A DNA stretch of 64,000 nucleotides from Marinihelvus sp036351115 (lineage in GTDB: Bacteria > Pseudomonadota > Gammaproteobacteria > Xanthomonadales > SZUA-36). Below the pieces are notes generated by a model. The model was not told the origin of the DNA. It searched no databases and saw nothing but the letters and a program-made list of their open reading frames with translations. This document shows positions 8,105 through 16,210 of this stretch, in pieces; within the stretch, counting starts at the first letter, position 1; each line of letters starts with the position of its first letter. The DNA lies in the NCBI GenBank assembly GCA_036351115.1, contig JAZBOL010000027.1, positions 16,754 through 80,753 of the forward strand. Reading direction: 5' to 3'. The position numbers and the translations under genes were made by a program.

Positions 8105-9052
8105 ATGCCTGAGTCGCGAAACATCCGCCAGAAAGGCGCTTTCCTGCTGCCGAATGCCCTGACCACCGGCGCCCTGTTTGCCGGTGTGTACTCCATCATT
8201 TCCGGCATCAATGGCGAATACGCCGCCGCGGCGATCGCCATCGGCGTGGCGGGGGTGCTGGATGGACTTGACGGCCGCGTGGCCCGGCTGACGAACACGC
8301 AGAGTGAATTCGGGGTGCAGTACGACAGCCTGTCGGACATGATCTCCTTCGGCCTGGCGCCGGCGCTCCTCGCCTTCAACTGGTCCCTCAAGAGTCTCGG
8401 GGACGTCAGCCCCCTGGCGGGCAAACTCGGCTGGCTGGCGGCCTTCGTCTACATCGCCTGCGCAGCCCTGCGCCTGGCTCGTTTCAATGCGCAGGCCGGC
8501 GGCGATGACCGGACCTACTTCCAGGGTCTCGCCAGCCCGGCGGCCGCGGTGACCCTGGCGGCGCTGGTGTGGTTTTTCCACGACAACGGCGTGGCGGGAG
8601 AATCCGTGCGCTGGGTCGTCTGGGTCATGACCATCGCCATCGGCGTGCTCATGTTCTCCAACGTGCGCTATTTCAGTTTCAAGACCCTCGCCACCAACGA
8701 AAAGGTCCCCATTACCTGGCTGTTTCTGCTCATGCTGGTGCTGGTTCTGCTGGCGATCGACACGCCCACGGTCGCGCTTGGCATCGGTCTGATCTATATC
8801 GTCAGCGGCATCGTTCACACCCTGAACGGCCGCCGCAAGCGCCAGGCGCGCCGCGCCCTGAGGCGCCGCCTGCGGCGCCAGGCGGAAGCCCGGCGCACCG
8901 AGGTGGTCACGCTGTCCCCCATCAGCGCGGAGAGCCTGTCCGCAGGATCGACGCCATCCGGGTCCGCCGATGCGGAAGACCCGGTGTCCGACGAGGCTTC
9001 GACAGCGGCCGGGCAACCCGGGCCGGGAAAGACGGGAAGCCGGGGTGACTGA
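8105..9052 (+). CDS. pssA: CDP-diacylglycerol-serine O-phosphatidyltransferase
   Basis: 315-residue multi-pass inner-membrane enzyme of the CDP-alcohol phosphatidyltransferase family. It makes phosphatidylserine, the precursor of phosphatidylethanolamine. The active-site signature DG-x2-AR-x8-G-x3-D-x3-D is complete (LDGRVARLTNTQSEFG followed by VQYDSLSD, about residues 56-80). About six hydrophobic helices follow. It ends in a tail of about 70 residues, first strongly basic (RRKRQARRALRRRLRRQAEA) and then acidic and Ser-rich, beyond the catalytic domain. The frame is open further upstream, but the extended -10 at 8065-8073 fixes the start at 8105. Four genes (pssA, HolD-like, rimI, then valS convergent) follow tightly. 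Confidence 0.88.
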   Translation: MPESRNIRQKGAFLLPNALTTGALFAGVYSIISGINGEYAAAAIAIGVAGVLDGLDGRVARLTNTQSEFGVQYDSLSDMISFGLAPALLAFNWSLKSLGDVSPLAGKLGWLAAFVYIACAALRLARFNAQAGGDDRTYFQGLASPAAAVTLAALVWFFHDNGVAGESVRWVVWVMTIAIGVLMFSNVRYFSFKTLATNEKVPITWLFLLMLVLVLLAIDTPTVALGIGLIYIVSGIVHTLNGRRKRQARRALRRRLRRQAEARRTEVVTLSPISAESLSAGSTPSGSADAEDPVSDEASTAAGQPGPGKTGSRGD

Positions 9053-9593
9053 CCGATTTGCCTACCTCGAGGCGCTCGGTATCCCGGCGTTCGTCCCGCG
9101 GGATGCGGTTTCAGGGGACGGGAGGGAAGCCGCGCCGCCCGCCCGCCCCGCGAGCTCTGCGGAAGATGCTGCCGGCCCCGAACCCGAGGTCACAGCCAGG
9201 GATAACCCGGGAAAGGCGGATGCTCGTGCGACGGTGTCGCTGGGGGCCGGGCAGGGCAGTTGCCTGTTCCTGGCGGGTGCGGAAACCGACGAAGCCAGCC
9301 CCCTGGCCTCCGACCTCGCCCGGGTGCTTGCCGAGCCGCCGGTGTGGTCCCGGCTCGCCGACGACGACGGCGCACAGCGACTGGAGGCCATCATTGCCGA
9401 GCGGCTGTTCACGCATGTCGTCGTCTTCGGGGCGGCGGAGGCGCAGCTCGTGTTCGGCGAGTCGATACCGGAGACCTGTGGCCCGGCGCGGGTCACGGTG
9501 GTGGACGACTTCGCGCGCCTTGCAAAGGACGCGGGTGCCCGAAAATCCTGCTGGCTCGCCATGAAAGCATCGGGCGTCGTCCGAAAGTCATGA
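9045..9593 (+). CDS. Uncharacterised protein in the holD position (possible DNA polymerase III psi subunit)
   Basis: 182 residues starting at a GTG that overlaps the end of pssA by 8 bp and ending in an ATGA overlap with rimI. The protein begins AYLEALGIPAFVPR, similar in style to N-termini of poorly conserved proteins encoded just before rimI in many gammaproteobacteria. In E. coli that position is holD, encoding the psi subunit that binds SSB-associated chi through its N-terminus. A low-complexity Ala/Pro/Gly spacer (about residues 20-65) is followed by a compact alpha/beta region (FLAGAETDEASPL, LFTHVVVFGAAEA, WLAMKAS). The identification rests mainly on position; the sequence resemblance is weak. 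Confidence 0.45.
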   Translation: MTDRFAYLEALGIPAFVPRDAVSGDGREAAPPARPASSAEDAAGPEPEVTARDNPGKADARATVSLGAGQGSCLFLAGAETDEASPLASDLARVLAEPPVWSRLADDDGAQRLEAIIAERLFTHVVVFGAAEAQLVFGESIPETCGPARVTVVDDFARLAKDAGARKSCWLAMKASGVVRKS

Positions 9594-10087
9594 GCGCGGA
9601 GCCGCGGGCGCTGCATCCCGTGATCCGACCCCTGGAAGCCGGGGATCTGGACGCGGTGATCGCCATCGAAGAAGCGGCGTACCCCTTTCCCTGGACCCGG
9701 GGGATTTTCGCTGAATGCCTGCGCGTGGGCTACGGCTGCCTGGGCGTGTTCATGGACGGGCGCCTGGCGGGCTACGTGATCTTCAACTGGGGGGCGGGCG
9801 AGAGCCACCTGCTCAACCTGTGCGTTCATCCCGAACGCCAGGGGCGGGGGCTCGGCGGGCTGCTGCTTTCCCAGGCGCTGGAGCGTGTCCGGGCCATGGG
9901 CTGCACGGCCATGTTTCTCGAAGTTCGCCCGTCCAACCCGGAGGCCGCTGGCCTGTACGAGAAGCAGGGATTCCGCGTCGTCGGGCGTCGCCCGGACTAT
10001 TACCGGAGCAGCGAGGGGCGGGAGGACGCCATTGTCATGCGCCTGGACTTCGATGACGATCCGGGCGGTGAGCTCGCCGCGGACTAG
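9590..10087 (+). CDS. rimI: Ribosomal protein S18 N-alpha-acetyltransferase
   Basis: 165-residue GNAT acetyltransferase that acetylates the N-terminal alanine of ribosomal protein S18. It has the RimI-specific start IRPLEAGDLDAVIAIEEAAYPFPWTRGIF and the acetyl-CoA loop HPERQGRGLGGLLL (Q/R-x-x-G-x-G/A), then EVRPSNPEAAGLYEKQGF and RPDYYRSSEGREDAIVMRLD. The ATG overlaps the stop of the upstream gene (ATGA), implying coupled translation with the pssA operon. The stop overlaps the convergent valS stop by 4 bp, so the two 3' ends interlock with no intergenic terminator. Confidence 0.93.
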   Translation: MSAEPRALHPVIRPLEAGDLDAVIAIEEAAYPFPWTRGIFAECLRVGYGCLGVFMDGRLAGYVIFNWGAGESHLLNLCVHPERQGRGLGGLLLSQALERVRAMGCTAMFLEVRPSNPEAAGLYEKQGFRVVGRRPDYYRSSEGREDAIVMRLDFDDDPGGELAAD

Positions 10088-12840
10088 TCTCCCAGCGCGG
10101 CCAGCCGTTCCAGCTGGGCCTCGAGCTCCTCGACCGTCGCCCGGTGCGATGCGAGGCGTTCCTTCTCCTGGGCCACCACGGCTTCCGGGGCGTTGTCCAC
10201 GAACCGCGAATTGCCGAGCTTGCCCTCGGAACGCGCCAGGTCCTTGCGCTCTTTGTCGAGCAGTTTGCGCAGGCGACGGGACTCTTCCGCCACATCCACC
10301 AGGCCTTTCAGGGGGATGAGCAGGCGCAGGGAATCCACCAGGGCGACGGCGCACTGGGAAGCGTCCGCCTCCGCGTCGACCCATTCGAAACCGGCGATGC
10401 GCCCCACGCCCCGGAGCAGCGACTCGGAACGCTCCAGGTGGGCCCGATCCGGTTCCGTGCCGCCCTGGAGCTGCACATCGAGCGGCTTGCCGGGCGCCAC
10501 GTTCAACTCCGCCCGGATCCGTCGAACACCCTGGAGTACGGCCTTCAGCCAGGCCACGTGTTCCTCGGCTTCTTTGTCGGCGGCGGGCGCCTGGGGCCAG
10601 TCGGTGATGACGATGCTGTCCCCCGACAGGCCGAGTGCGGGTGCGACCTTCTGCCAGATCTCTTCCGTGATGAAGGGCATGAACGGGTGCAGGGCACGCA
10701 ACAGCTGCTCGAGCACGGTCAGCAAGGTGTGCCGCGTGGCGTTTTGCTGCGCCTCGTCGCCTTCCTGCAGGGCCGGTTTGGACAGTTCCAGGTACCAGTC
10801 GCAATACTCGTTCCAGGTGAACTCGTAGAGCGCCTGGGCGGCCAGGTCCATGCGGTAGTTATCGATGTGCGTCTCGAGGTCGCGCAGCAGGGCGCCGAGA
10901 CGGGACCGGATCCAGCGGTCGGGCAAGGTGAGAGATCGTGGCGCCTCGATGGTGTGCCCTTCCGTTTGCATCAGCACGTATCGCGCGGCGTTCCAGAGCT
11001 TGTTGCAGAAATTCCGGTGACCCTCGATGCGGCCCAGGCCGAAGCGAATGTCGCGACCGGTCGTGGCCAGGGAAGCAAAGGTGAATCTCAGGGCGTCGCA
11101 GCCGTAGGCCGGGATACCGTCCGGAAACTCGTTGCGCGTCGCTTTCTCGATCTTCGGCGCCATCTGGGGTTGCATGAGGCCGGTGGTGCGTTTTCTTACC
11201 AGCGGCTCGAGCTCAATCCCGTCGATGAGGTCGATGGGGTCGAGCACGTTCCCCTTGGACTTGGACATCTTCTGGCCCTGGGCGTCCATGATGAGCCCGT
11301 GGATGTAGACATCGCGGAAGGGAACGTCGCCGGCGAAGCGGAGGCCCATCATGATCATGCGGGCCACCCAGAAAAAGATGATGTCGAAACCGGTCACCAG
11401 CACGCTGGTGGGATAGAAGGTCTCGAGGCGGCGGGTCTTGTCCGGCCAGCCCAGGGTGGTGAAGGGCCAGAGCGCCGAGGAAAACCAGGTGTCGAGCACG
11501 TCGTCGTCCTGGCGCAGGGCGACTTCGTCTCCGAGGCCGCCGCGCTGGCGGGCGTCGGCTTCATCCCGCCCCACATAGACCCGGCCTTCGTCGTCGTACC
11601 ACGCCGGAATGCGGTGTCCCCACCAGAGCTGCCGGGAGATGCACCAGTCCTTGATGCCTTCCATCCAGTTGAAGTAGGTCTTGTTCCAGTTTTCCGGAAC
11701 GAAACGGATGCGGCCATCGCGAACTGCCTCGATGGCCGGTTTCGCCAGGGGGGCGATTTTCACGTACCACTGGTCCGTCAGGTAGGGTTCGATGACGGTG
11801 TTGGAGCGGTCTCCGCGCGGAACCATCAGGGTGTGGGGCTCGGTTCTCTCCAGCAGTCCGGCGGCCTCGAGGTCGGCGACGATCTGTTTTCTCGCCTCGA
11901 AACGGTCCATGCCCTGGTACGCCTCCGGGGCGTTCTCGTTCATGGCGGCGTCGGGGGTCAGCACGTTGATGACCGGCAGATCGTGCCGCTCACCCACTTC
12001 CCAGTCGTTGAAATCATGCGCCGGGGTGATCTTCACGCAGCCGGTGCCGAACTCCGTGTCGACGTAATCGTCGGCGATCACCGGAATGGTCCGGTCGGTC
12101 AGGGGCAGCTTGAGTTTTTTGCCAACGAGGCTGGCGTAACGTTCGTCGTCCGGGTTGACCGCGACAGCGGCATCACCGAGGAGCGTTTCCGGCCGGGTCG
12201 TGGCCACGATGACGTGCCCGCCGTTGTCGGCGAGCGGGTAGCGAATGTGCCACAGGCTGCCCTTCTCCTCGACGCTTTCGACTTCCAGGTCGGACACGGC
12301 GGTATGCAGCACCGGGTCCCAGTTGACCAGGCGCTTCCGGCGCTCGATGAGACCGTCGTCGTAGAGGCTGACGAACACCCGGGTGACGGCGTCGGACAGG
12401 CCCTGGTCCATGGTGAAACGGCTGTGGGACCAGTCCACGGAGGCGCCGAGTCGTCGCATCTGGCGTTCGATGGTGCCGCCGGACTGTTCCTTCCACGCCC
12501 AGACCGCGTCCACGAAGGCGTCCCGGCCCAGGTCATGGCGGGACACGTCCTTCAGAGCAAGCTGGCGCTCGACCACCATCTGGGTCGCAATTCCGGCGTG
12601 GTCCGTGCCCGGCTGCCACAGGGTGGGCTGGCCCCGCATGCGGTGATAGCGGGTCAGGATGTCCATGATCGTGTCCTGGAAGGCGTGGCCCATATGCAGG
12701 CTGCCGGTCACGTTCGGCGGCGGCAGCATGATGCTGTAGGGCTCGCCCTCCGCATCCAGGTCGGGTGCGAAGTAGCCGCGGGATTCCCAGGTGTCGTACC
12801 AGCGGCTTTCGATGTCCGCCGGGGAGTAGCTCTTGTCCAT
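10084..12840 (-). CDS. valS: Valyl-tRNA synthetase
   Basis: 918-residue class Ia aminoacyl-tRNA synthetase. The HIGH motif occurs in PPPNVTGSLHMGHAF near residue 40 and KMSKS at about 524 (GQKMSKSKGNVLDP). The CP1 editing domain that hydrolyses mischarged Thr-tRNA-Val spans roughly residues 190-340 (VATTRPETLLGD, TGCVKITPAHDFND). It ends with the Val-specific coiled-coil tRNA-binding arm (about 855-918, rich in E, R, K and L). The ATG at 12840 gives the usual N-terminus (DKSYSPADIESRWYDTWE). It is 14 bp downstream of holC on the same strand, an order conserved in gammaproteobacteria (pepA-holC-valS). Confidence 0.97.
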   Translation of the reverse strand: MDKSYSPADIESRWYDTWESRGYFAPDLDAEGEPYSIMLPPPNVTGSLHMGHAFQDTIMDILTRYHRMRGQPTLWQPGTDHAGIATQMVVERQLALKDVSRHDLGRDAFVDAVWAWKEQSGGTIERQMRRLGASVDWSHSRFTMDQGLSDAVTRVFVSLYDDGLIERRKRLVNWDPVLHTAVSDLEVESVEEKGSLWHIRYPLADNGGHVIVATTRPETLLGDAAVAVNPDDERYASLVGKKLKLPLTDRTIPVIADDYVDTEFGTGCVKITPAHDFNDWEVGERHDLPVINVLTPDAAMNENAPEAYQGMDRFEARKQIVADLEAAGLLERTEPHTLMVPRGDRSNTVIEPYLTDQWYVKIAPLAKPAIEAVRDGRIRFVPENWNKTYFNWMEGIKDWCISRQLWWGHRIPAWYDDEGRVYVGRDEADARQRGGLGDEVALRQDDDVLDTWFSSALWPFTTLGWPDKTRRLETFYPTSVLVTGFDIIFFWVARMIMMGLRFAGDVPFRDVYIHGLIMDAQGQKMSKSKGNVLDPIDLIDGIELEPLVRKRTTGLMQPQMAPKIEKATRNEFPDGIPAYGCDALRFTFASLATTGRDIRFGLGRIEGHRNFCNKLWNAARYVLMQTEGHTIEAPRSLTLPDRWIRSRLGALLRDLETHIDNYRMDLAAQALYEFTWNEYCDWYLELSKPALQEGDEAQQNATRHTLLTVLEQLLRALHPFMPFITEEIWQKVAPALGLSGDSIVITDWPQAPAADKEAEEHVAWLKAVLQGVRRIRAELNVAPGKPLDVQLQGGTEPDRAHLERSESLLRGVGRIAGFEWVDAEADASQCAVALVDSLRLLIPLKGLVDVAEESRRLRKLLDKERKDLARSEGKLGNSRFVDNAPEAVVAQEKERLASHRATVEELEAQLERLAALGD

Positions 12841-12854
12841 CGAAAATGGATCTC

Positions 12855-13283
12855 TTAATTGATGTCGTGCGCCTTGGGGTCGAGTCCGCCGGCGCGGTAA
12901 TGGCGGAATTTCTCCCGCGACGCTTCACGCTCCGCCGGGCGATGCGGGACGATCTCCAACAGGCGTTTCCAGGCCATGGGCAGGGGCATGGGTGACTCGG
13001 TGAGATTGATCACCACGTCCGCTTCGTCCTCCGGCGGGGCGAGAAGCAGGCGAACGGGCGCCGGGTGCTGATCGCCCGTTTCGTGGGGAAGGAACCGACC
13101 CTCCGGGCTTTGCCACATCAGCTCGTCCAGCTGCTGGCACTGCGCCTTGTCCCGGCTCACGATACTGATTCGGTGGCCTCGCTCCCAGGCCATGAGCGCG
13201 AGGCGGCAGGCCAGGCGCTCGGCGTCGAGGGCAGGCGAGCCCAGCAGGTAGAAATCGACCTGGCAGTGCTCCGCCACGGTCAA
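12855..13283 (-). CDS. holC: DNA polymerase III chi subunit
   Basis: 142-residue homologue of HolC, the clamp-loader accessory subunit that links DNA polymerase III holoenzyme to SSB. Family features include QVDFYLLGSPAL near the N-terminus, LACRLALMAWERGHRISIVSRDKAQCQQLDELMW, a GRFLPHETGD segment, DVVINLTESP and the C-terminal REKFRHYRAGG. The start is uncertain: TTG at 13283 immediately follows the pepA stop with a G-rich RBS 4 nt before it, and a GTG two codons later (13277) is an equal alternative. It lies between pepA and valS, the usual gammaproteobacterial order, so probably one operon. Confidence 0.88.
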   Translation of the reverse strand: MTVAEHCQVDFYLLGSPALDAERLACRLALMAWERGHRISIVSRDKAQCQQLDELMWQSPEGRFLPHETGDQHPAPVRLLLAPPEDEADVVINLTESPMPLPMAWKRLLEIVPHRPAEREASREKFRHYRAGGLDPKAHDIN

Positions 13284-14762
13284 TCAGCCCCCCTGGCGAT
13301 CCAGCACGAACTGCGTGAGCAGCCCGACGGGCCGCCCCGTGGCGCCTTCCTTGCCGTTCCACTTCCAGGCGGAGCCGGCAATGTCGATGTGCGCCCAGCG
13401 CATGTCCTTCGTGAACTTGGACAGGAAGCACCCCGCCGTGATGGCGCCGGCCGGCAGGCCACCGATGTTCTGCATCTCCGCGAAAGGTGATTTGAGCTGG
13501 GACTGGTAGTCCTCCCACAGCGGCAGGCGCCAGCCCCGATCCACGGCGGTCTGGCCTGCGGCGATGAGTTCGTCGGCCAGGTCGTCGTGCGGTGTCATGA
13601 CCGCCGAGGCGTGATGGCCGAGCGCCACCACGCAGGCGCCGGTCAGGGTCGCCACGTCGACGATCGCCGCCGGGTCGAAGCGCTCCGAGTACGTCAGGGC
13701 GTCGCACAGGGCGAGACGCCCCTCGGCGTCGGTGTTCAGCACCTCGATGGTCTTGCCGGCCATGCTCCCGATCACGTCGCCGGGGCGGTACGCCTTGCCG
13801 TCGGGCATGTTTTCGACCGCGGCGACCACGGTGATCACGTTGAGCGCGGGCTGCATGCGGGCCAGGGCCTCGAAGGCCCCGATCACCGAAGCGGCCCCGC
13901 ACATGTCGAATTTCATCTCATCCATGCTTTCGCGGGGCTTGAGGGAAATGCCGCCCGTGTCGAAAGTGACGCCTTTGCCGACCAGGACGTAGGGGCGTTC
14001 GTCGGAGCCGGCGCCCTCGTACTTGAGCACAATCAGGCGCGGGGGATTGGCGCTGCCCTGCCCGACGGACAGCAGGGCCTCCATGCCGAGGTCGGTCATT
14101 TGCTCGACGTCGAGCACGTCCACGGAGCAGTTGTCGATGGACTCGGCCAGGGCCGTGCACTGCTCGGCCAGGTAGATGGGTGTGCAGATGTTCGGGGGCA
14201 GGTTGCCCAGCTCACGCGCCCGGCGGGTGCCCGCGGCCAGCGCAATGGCCTGGTCCAACGCCGCCTGGAGTTCCTCGCCGCCGGAGAAGCTGGCGCGCTC
14301 CATGGGCTTCGGATCGTTGGGGCGCAGGGGCTTGGTCGCGACGTAGCGATAGTTGCCATGGTCGATGGCGGTGGCTGCCTGGCGAAGGCGCCACCCGGCG
14401 TCGAGATCCTCCACCGGCAGCTCGCCGAGGCAGATGTGCGCCTCGAGAACCGCTGACTCGCGGAGAAACTTTCCGGCCGCCTGGCACATGTTCAGGTACC
14501 GCACCCGGTCGAACTTCTCGCCCAGGCCACCGCCGACGATGAGCACGCGCTCGGCGGTGACGCCGGCCAGCCCGTGGATCAGGGTCGTCTCGTTGCGGTC
14601 CGGATCGATGTCGCCGGATTCGATCATGGCCGACAGGCGGCCGCCGCTGGCCTCGTCGAGGGCCGCAGCGGGGCCGGTGAGCGGTGCACCTTCGAGGACA
14701 CCCACCACGAGGCAGGGCGTTTCGATGGTGACGGGTGATTCGTTTCTGAGCGAGAGTTTCAT
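13284..14762 (-). CDS. pepA: Leucyl aminopeptidase PepA
   Basis: 492-residue M17 leucine aminopeptidase, a cytoplasmic hexameric di-metal enzyme that removes N-terminal residues from peptides. In E. coli the same protein also binds DNA at Xer sites and at carAB. The metal and catalytic signatures are intact: GKGVTFDTGGISLK and NTDAEGRLALCDALTY in the C-terminal catalytic domain. The N-terminal domain begins MKLSLRNESP. The ATG at 14762 is chosen because AGGA lies 5 nt upstream; an ATG 4 codons earlier (14774) is also preceded by AGGA but closer. First gene of pepA-holC-valS, divergent from lptF. Its leader carries a 14-bp tandem repeat and an 11-bp direct repeat. Confidence 0.95.
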   Translation of the reverse strand: MKLSLRNESPVTIETPCLVVGVLEGAPLTGPAAALDEASGGRLSAMIESGDIDPDRNETTLIHGLAGVTAERVLIVGGGLGEKFDRVRYLNMCQAAGKFLRESAVLEAHICLGELPVEDLDAGWRLRQAATAIDHGNYRYVATKPLRPNDPKPMERASFSGGEELQAALDQAIALAAGTRRARELGNLPPNICTPIYLAEQCTALAESIDNCSVDVLDVEQMTDLGMEALLSVGQGSANPPRLIVLKYEGAGSDERPYVLVGKGVTFDTGGISLKPRESMDEMKFDMCGAASVIGAFEALARMQPALNVITVVAAVENMPDGKAYRPGDVIGSMAGKTIEVLNTDAEGRLALCDALTYSERFDPAAIVDVATLTGACVVALGHHASAVMTPHDDLADELIAAGQTAVDRGWRLPLWEDYQSQLKSPFAEMQNIGGLPAGAITAGCFLSKFTKDMRWAHIDIAGSAWKWNGKEGATGRPVGLLTQFVLDRQGG

Positions 14763-14856
14763 GATGTCCTGCATGTTCCTTGTTCCCCTGGGGCCTTCGG
14801 GCCCTGATTCCCTGGTCTGAAAGGTGGTTCCTGTTGTTGCGGCGCCCCTTGTCCCT

Positions 14857-14899
14857 GCGGTGCGGTTCCTGCGGTGCGGTTCCTGTGGTGCAAGTTCCT
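14857..14899. repeat. 14-bp tandem repeat in the pepA leader
   Basis: Two perfect copies of GCGGTGCGGTTCCT (14857-14870 and 14871-14884) are followed by a degenerate third copy of 15 nt (14885-14899). It lies about 95-140 bp upstream of the pepA start, within its probable 5' leader. Confidence 0.75.
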
Positions 14900-14955
14900 G
14901 ACGTGTGAGCGAGTGCGGTGCCGTGAACCAATGCGAGCCGGCCTCAATTCCCTGT

Positions 14956-14990
14956 GAGGCTGAACCTTCAATAGCCAACGAGGCTAAACC
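14956..14990. repeat. 11-bp direct repeat pair, possible operator
   Basis: GAGGCTGAACC (14956-14966) and GAGGCTAAACC (14980-14990) match at 10 of 11 positions with a 24-bp start-to-start distance, a little over two helical turns. They lie in the AT-rich middle of the divergent pepA/lptF region, where a regulator could act on both promoters. Confidence 0.5.
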
Positions 14991-15136
14991 CCTAATCTTA
15001 ACGCATCGGGGGCGGGAAAGTCGTCATGGCGCCCCCGCCCGTTGCCGCGCTCTTGCGCTGAACGGCGCGGCTGGCTACCGTGACGCCACGTGTCCCGACG
15101 TGCGCTTCGCCGGCGCCTTGCCCAGAGCCCCAGGCC

Positions 15137-16210
15137 GTGAACATTCTTCAGCGCTACATATTCAAGGAGTGGTTTCTCACCGTCCTTGCCGTGACCGCGA
15201 TCCTGTGGATCGTGCTCGTGGGGGTGTTCGTCGGTGATCTGCTCAACGACATCGCCGACGGCCGGGTGCCCGCCGGCCTGCTCGGGCAGCAGCTGTTGCT
15301 GGCCACGCCCCGCATGCTGACGCAGTTACTTCCGCTGGCGGTCTTCGTCGGTGTGATGTGGGGACTCGGCAGGCTCTATCGGGACCACGAGATGGTGGTC
15401 ATGCGTTCCAGCGGCTTCAGCTGGCGATTCATGCTCAAGCCGCTGCTGGCGCTGGCCCTGCCCGTGGCCTCCCTGCTGCTGGCCATTTCCCTGTGGGCCG
15501 CTCCGAAGGCCGCGGCCCTGTCCGACTCCATCCTCGAGGAAGCCTTGCGTTCGGCGTCGCTCTGGGGTCTGCAGTCCGGTCGTTTCCAGATCATGCAGAG
15601 CGGTCGCCTGGTGTTGTATGTCGAGTCGCTCAATCGGGACGGGCGGCGCATGGACAACGTCTTCGTCCGGCAGGCCGACGAGGAGCGCTTTCGCGTCTGG
15701 ACCGCGAAGAGCGGCGAATACTGGGTGGATCCGGAGACGGGCCATCGCTTCCTGACGCTGCTCGATGGCCAGGTGGCCGATTCCCGGCCCAACGAGCGGG
15801 ATGCTCGCCTGCTGCGCTTCGAGCGCAACGATCTTCAGCTTCCCGACCCGCCGCAGCGGGAGCGGGAGCAAGGGCTGGAGTCCATGCCCCTGGATGAGCT
15901 GCTGGCCGAGCCGGGGGGTGTGGCCCGGGCGGAGCTTCAGTGGCGACTGTCACCGGCCATCGCCGTCCTGGCCCTTGCCCTGCTGGCGATCCCCCTGGCG
16001 CATTCCGGCCCCCGGGAAGGGCGCGGCGGGCGCGTGGCGCTCGGCATCCTGCTGTACGCGGTGTACGCCAATCTGCTTAACCTGAGCCGGGGCTGGGTCG
16101 CCAGCGAGGCGCTGCCTCCGGTCATCGGCATGTGGTGGGTTCATGGCATCGCGCTGCTCCTGGCCGTGTTCTGGCTGCAACGCCAGGGACGCATGGTGGG
16201 CGGGTCGTGA
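15137..16210 (+). CDS. lptF: LPS export ABC transporter permease LptF
   Basis: 357-residue inner-membrane permease of the LptB2FGC complex, which extracts LPS from the inner membrane for transport to the cell surface. The YjgP/YjgQ pattern is clear: RYIFKEWFLTVLAVTAILWIVL at the start, three N-terminal transmembrane helices, a periplasmic jellyroll of about 150 residues (SLWGLQSGRFQIM, GRLVLYVESL, GHRFLTLLDG), then three C-terminal helices with SPAIAVLALALLAIPLAHS. The GTG at 15137 is chosen because the first helix then starts at the normal distance. It overlaps lptG by GTGA, giving the standard lptF-lptG pair, divergent from pepA as in E. coli. Confidence 0.93.
   Translation: MNILQRYIFKEWFLTVLAVTAILWIVLVGVFVGDLLNDIADGRVPAGLLGQQLLLATPRMLTQLLPLAVFVGVMWGLGRLYRDHEMVVMRSSGFSWRFMLKPLLALALPVASLLLAISLWAAPKAAALSDSILEEALRSASLWGLQSGRFQIMQSGRLVLYVESLNRDGRRMDNVFVRQADEERFRVWTAKSGEYWVDPETGHRFLTLLDGQVADSRPNERDARLLRFERNDLQLPDPPQREREQGLESMPLDELLAEPGGVARAELQWRLSPAIAVLALALLAIPLAHSGPREGRGGRVALGILLYAVYANLLNLSRGWVASEALPPVIGMWWVHGIALLLAVFWLQRQGRMVGGS

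Larger units (their letters stand above)
14763..15136. other. 374-bp gene-free divergent region between pepA and lptF
   Basis: No convincing coding sequence is seen. The pepA-proximal part holds a 14-bp tandem repeat (14857-14899), the middle an 11-bp direct repeat pair (14956-14966 and 14980-14990) inside a relatively AT-rich patch (14940-15000), and the lptF side a weak possible promoter (TTGCGC at 15053-15058, 17 bp, TACCGT at 15076-15081). The AT-rich patch is the most likely place for the two divergent promoters. No classical terminator or structured RNA was recognised. Confidence 0.6.

Noticed and set aside
10144..12858. 904-codon open frame on the plus strand opposite valS
   Set aside because: It mirrors valS exactly in extent, and its translation is a Gly/Val/His-rich composition without recognisable motifs. 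High GC at third positions removes stops on the opposite strand; valS has all synthetase motifs.
14821..14978. Upstream extension of pepA to 14978
   Set aside because: The open frame continues, but the extra residues are encoded by the tandem repeat and have no counterpart in M17 aminopeptidases; the ATG at 14762 has a good RBS and gives the normal length.
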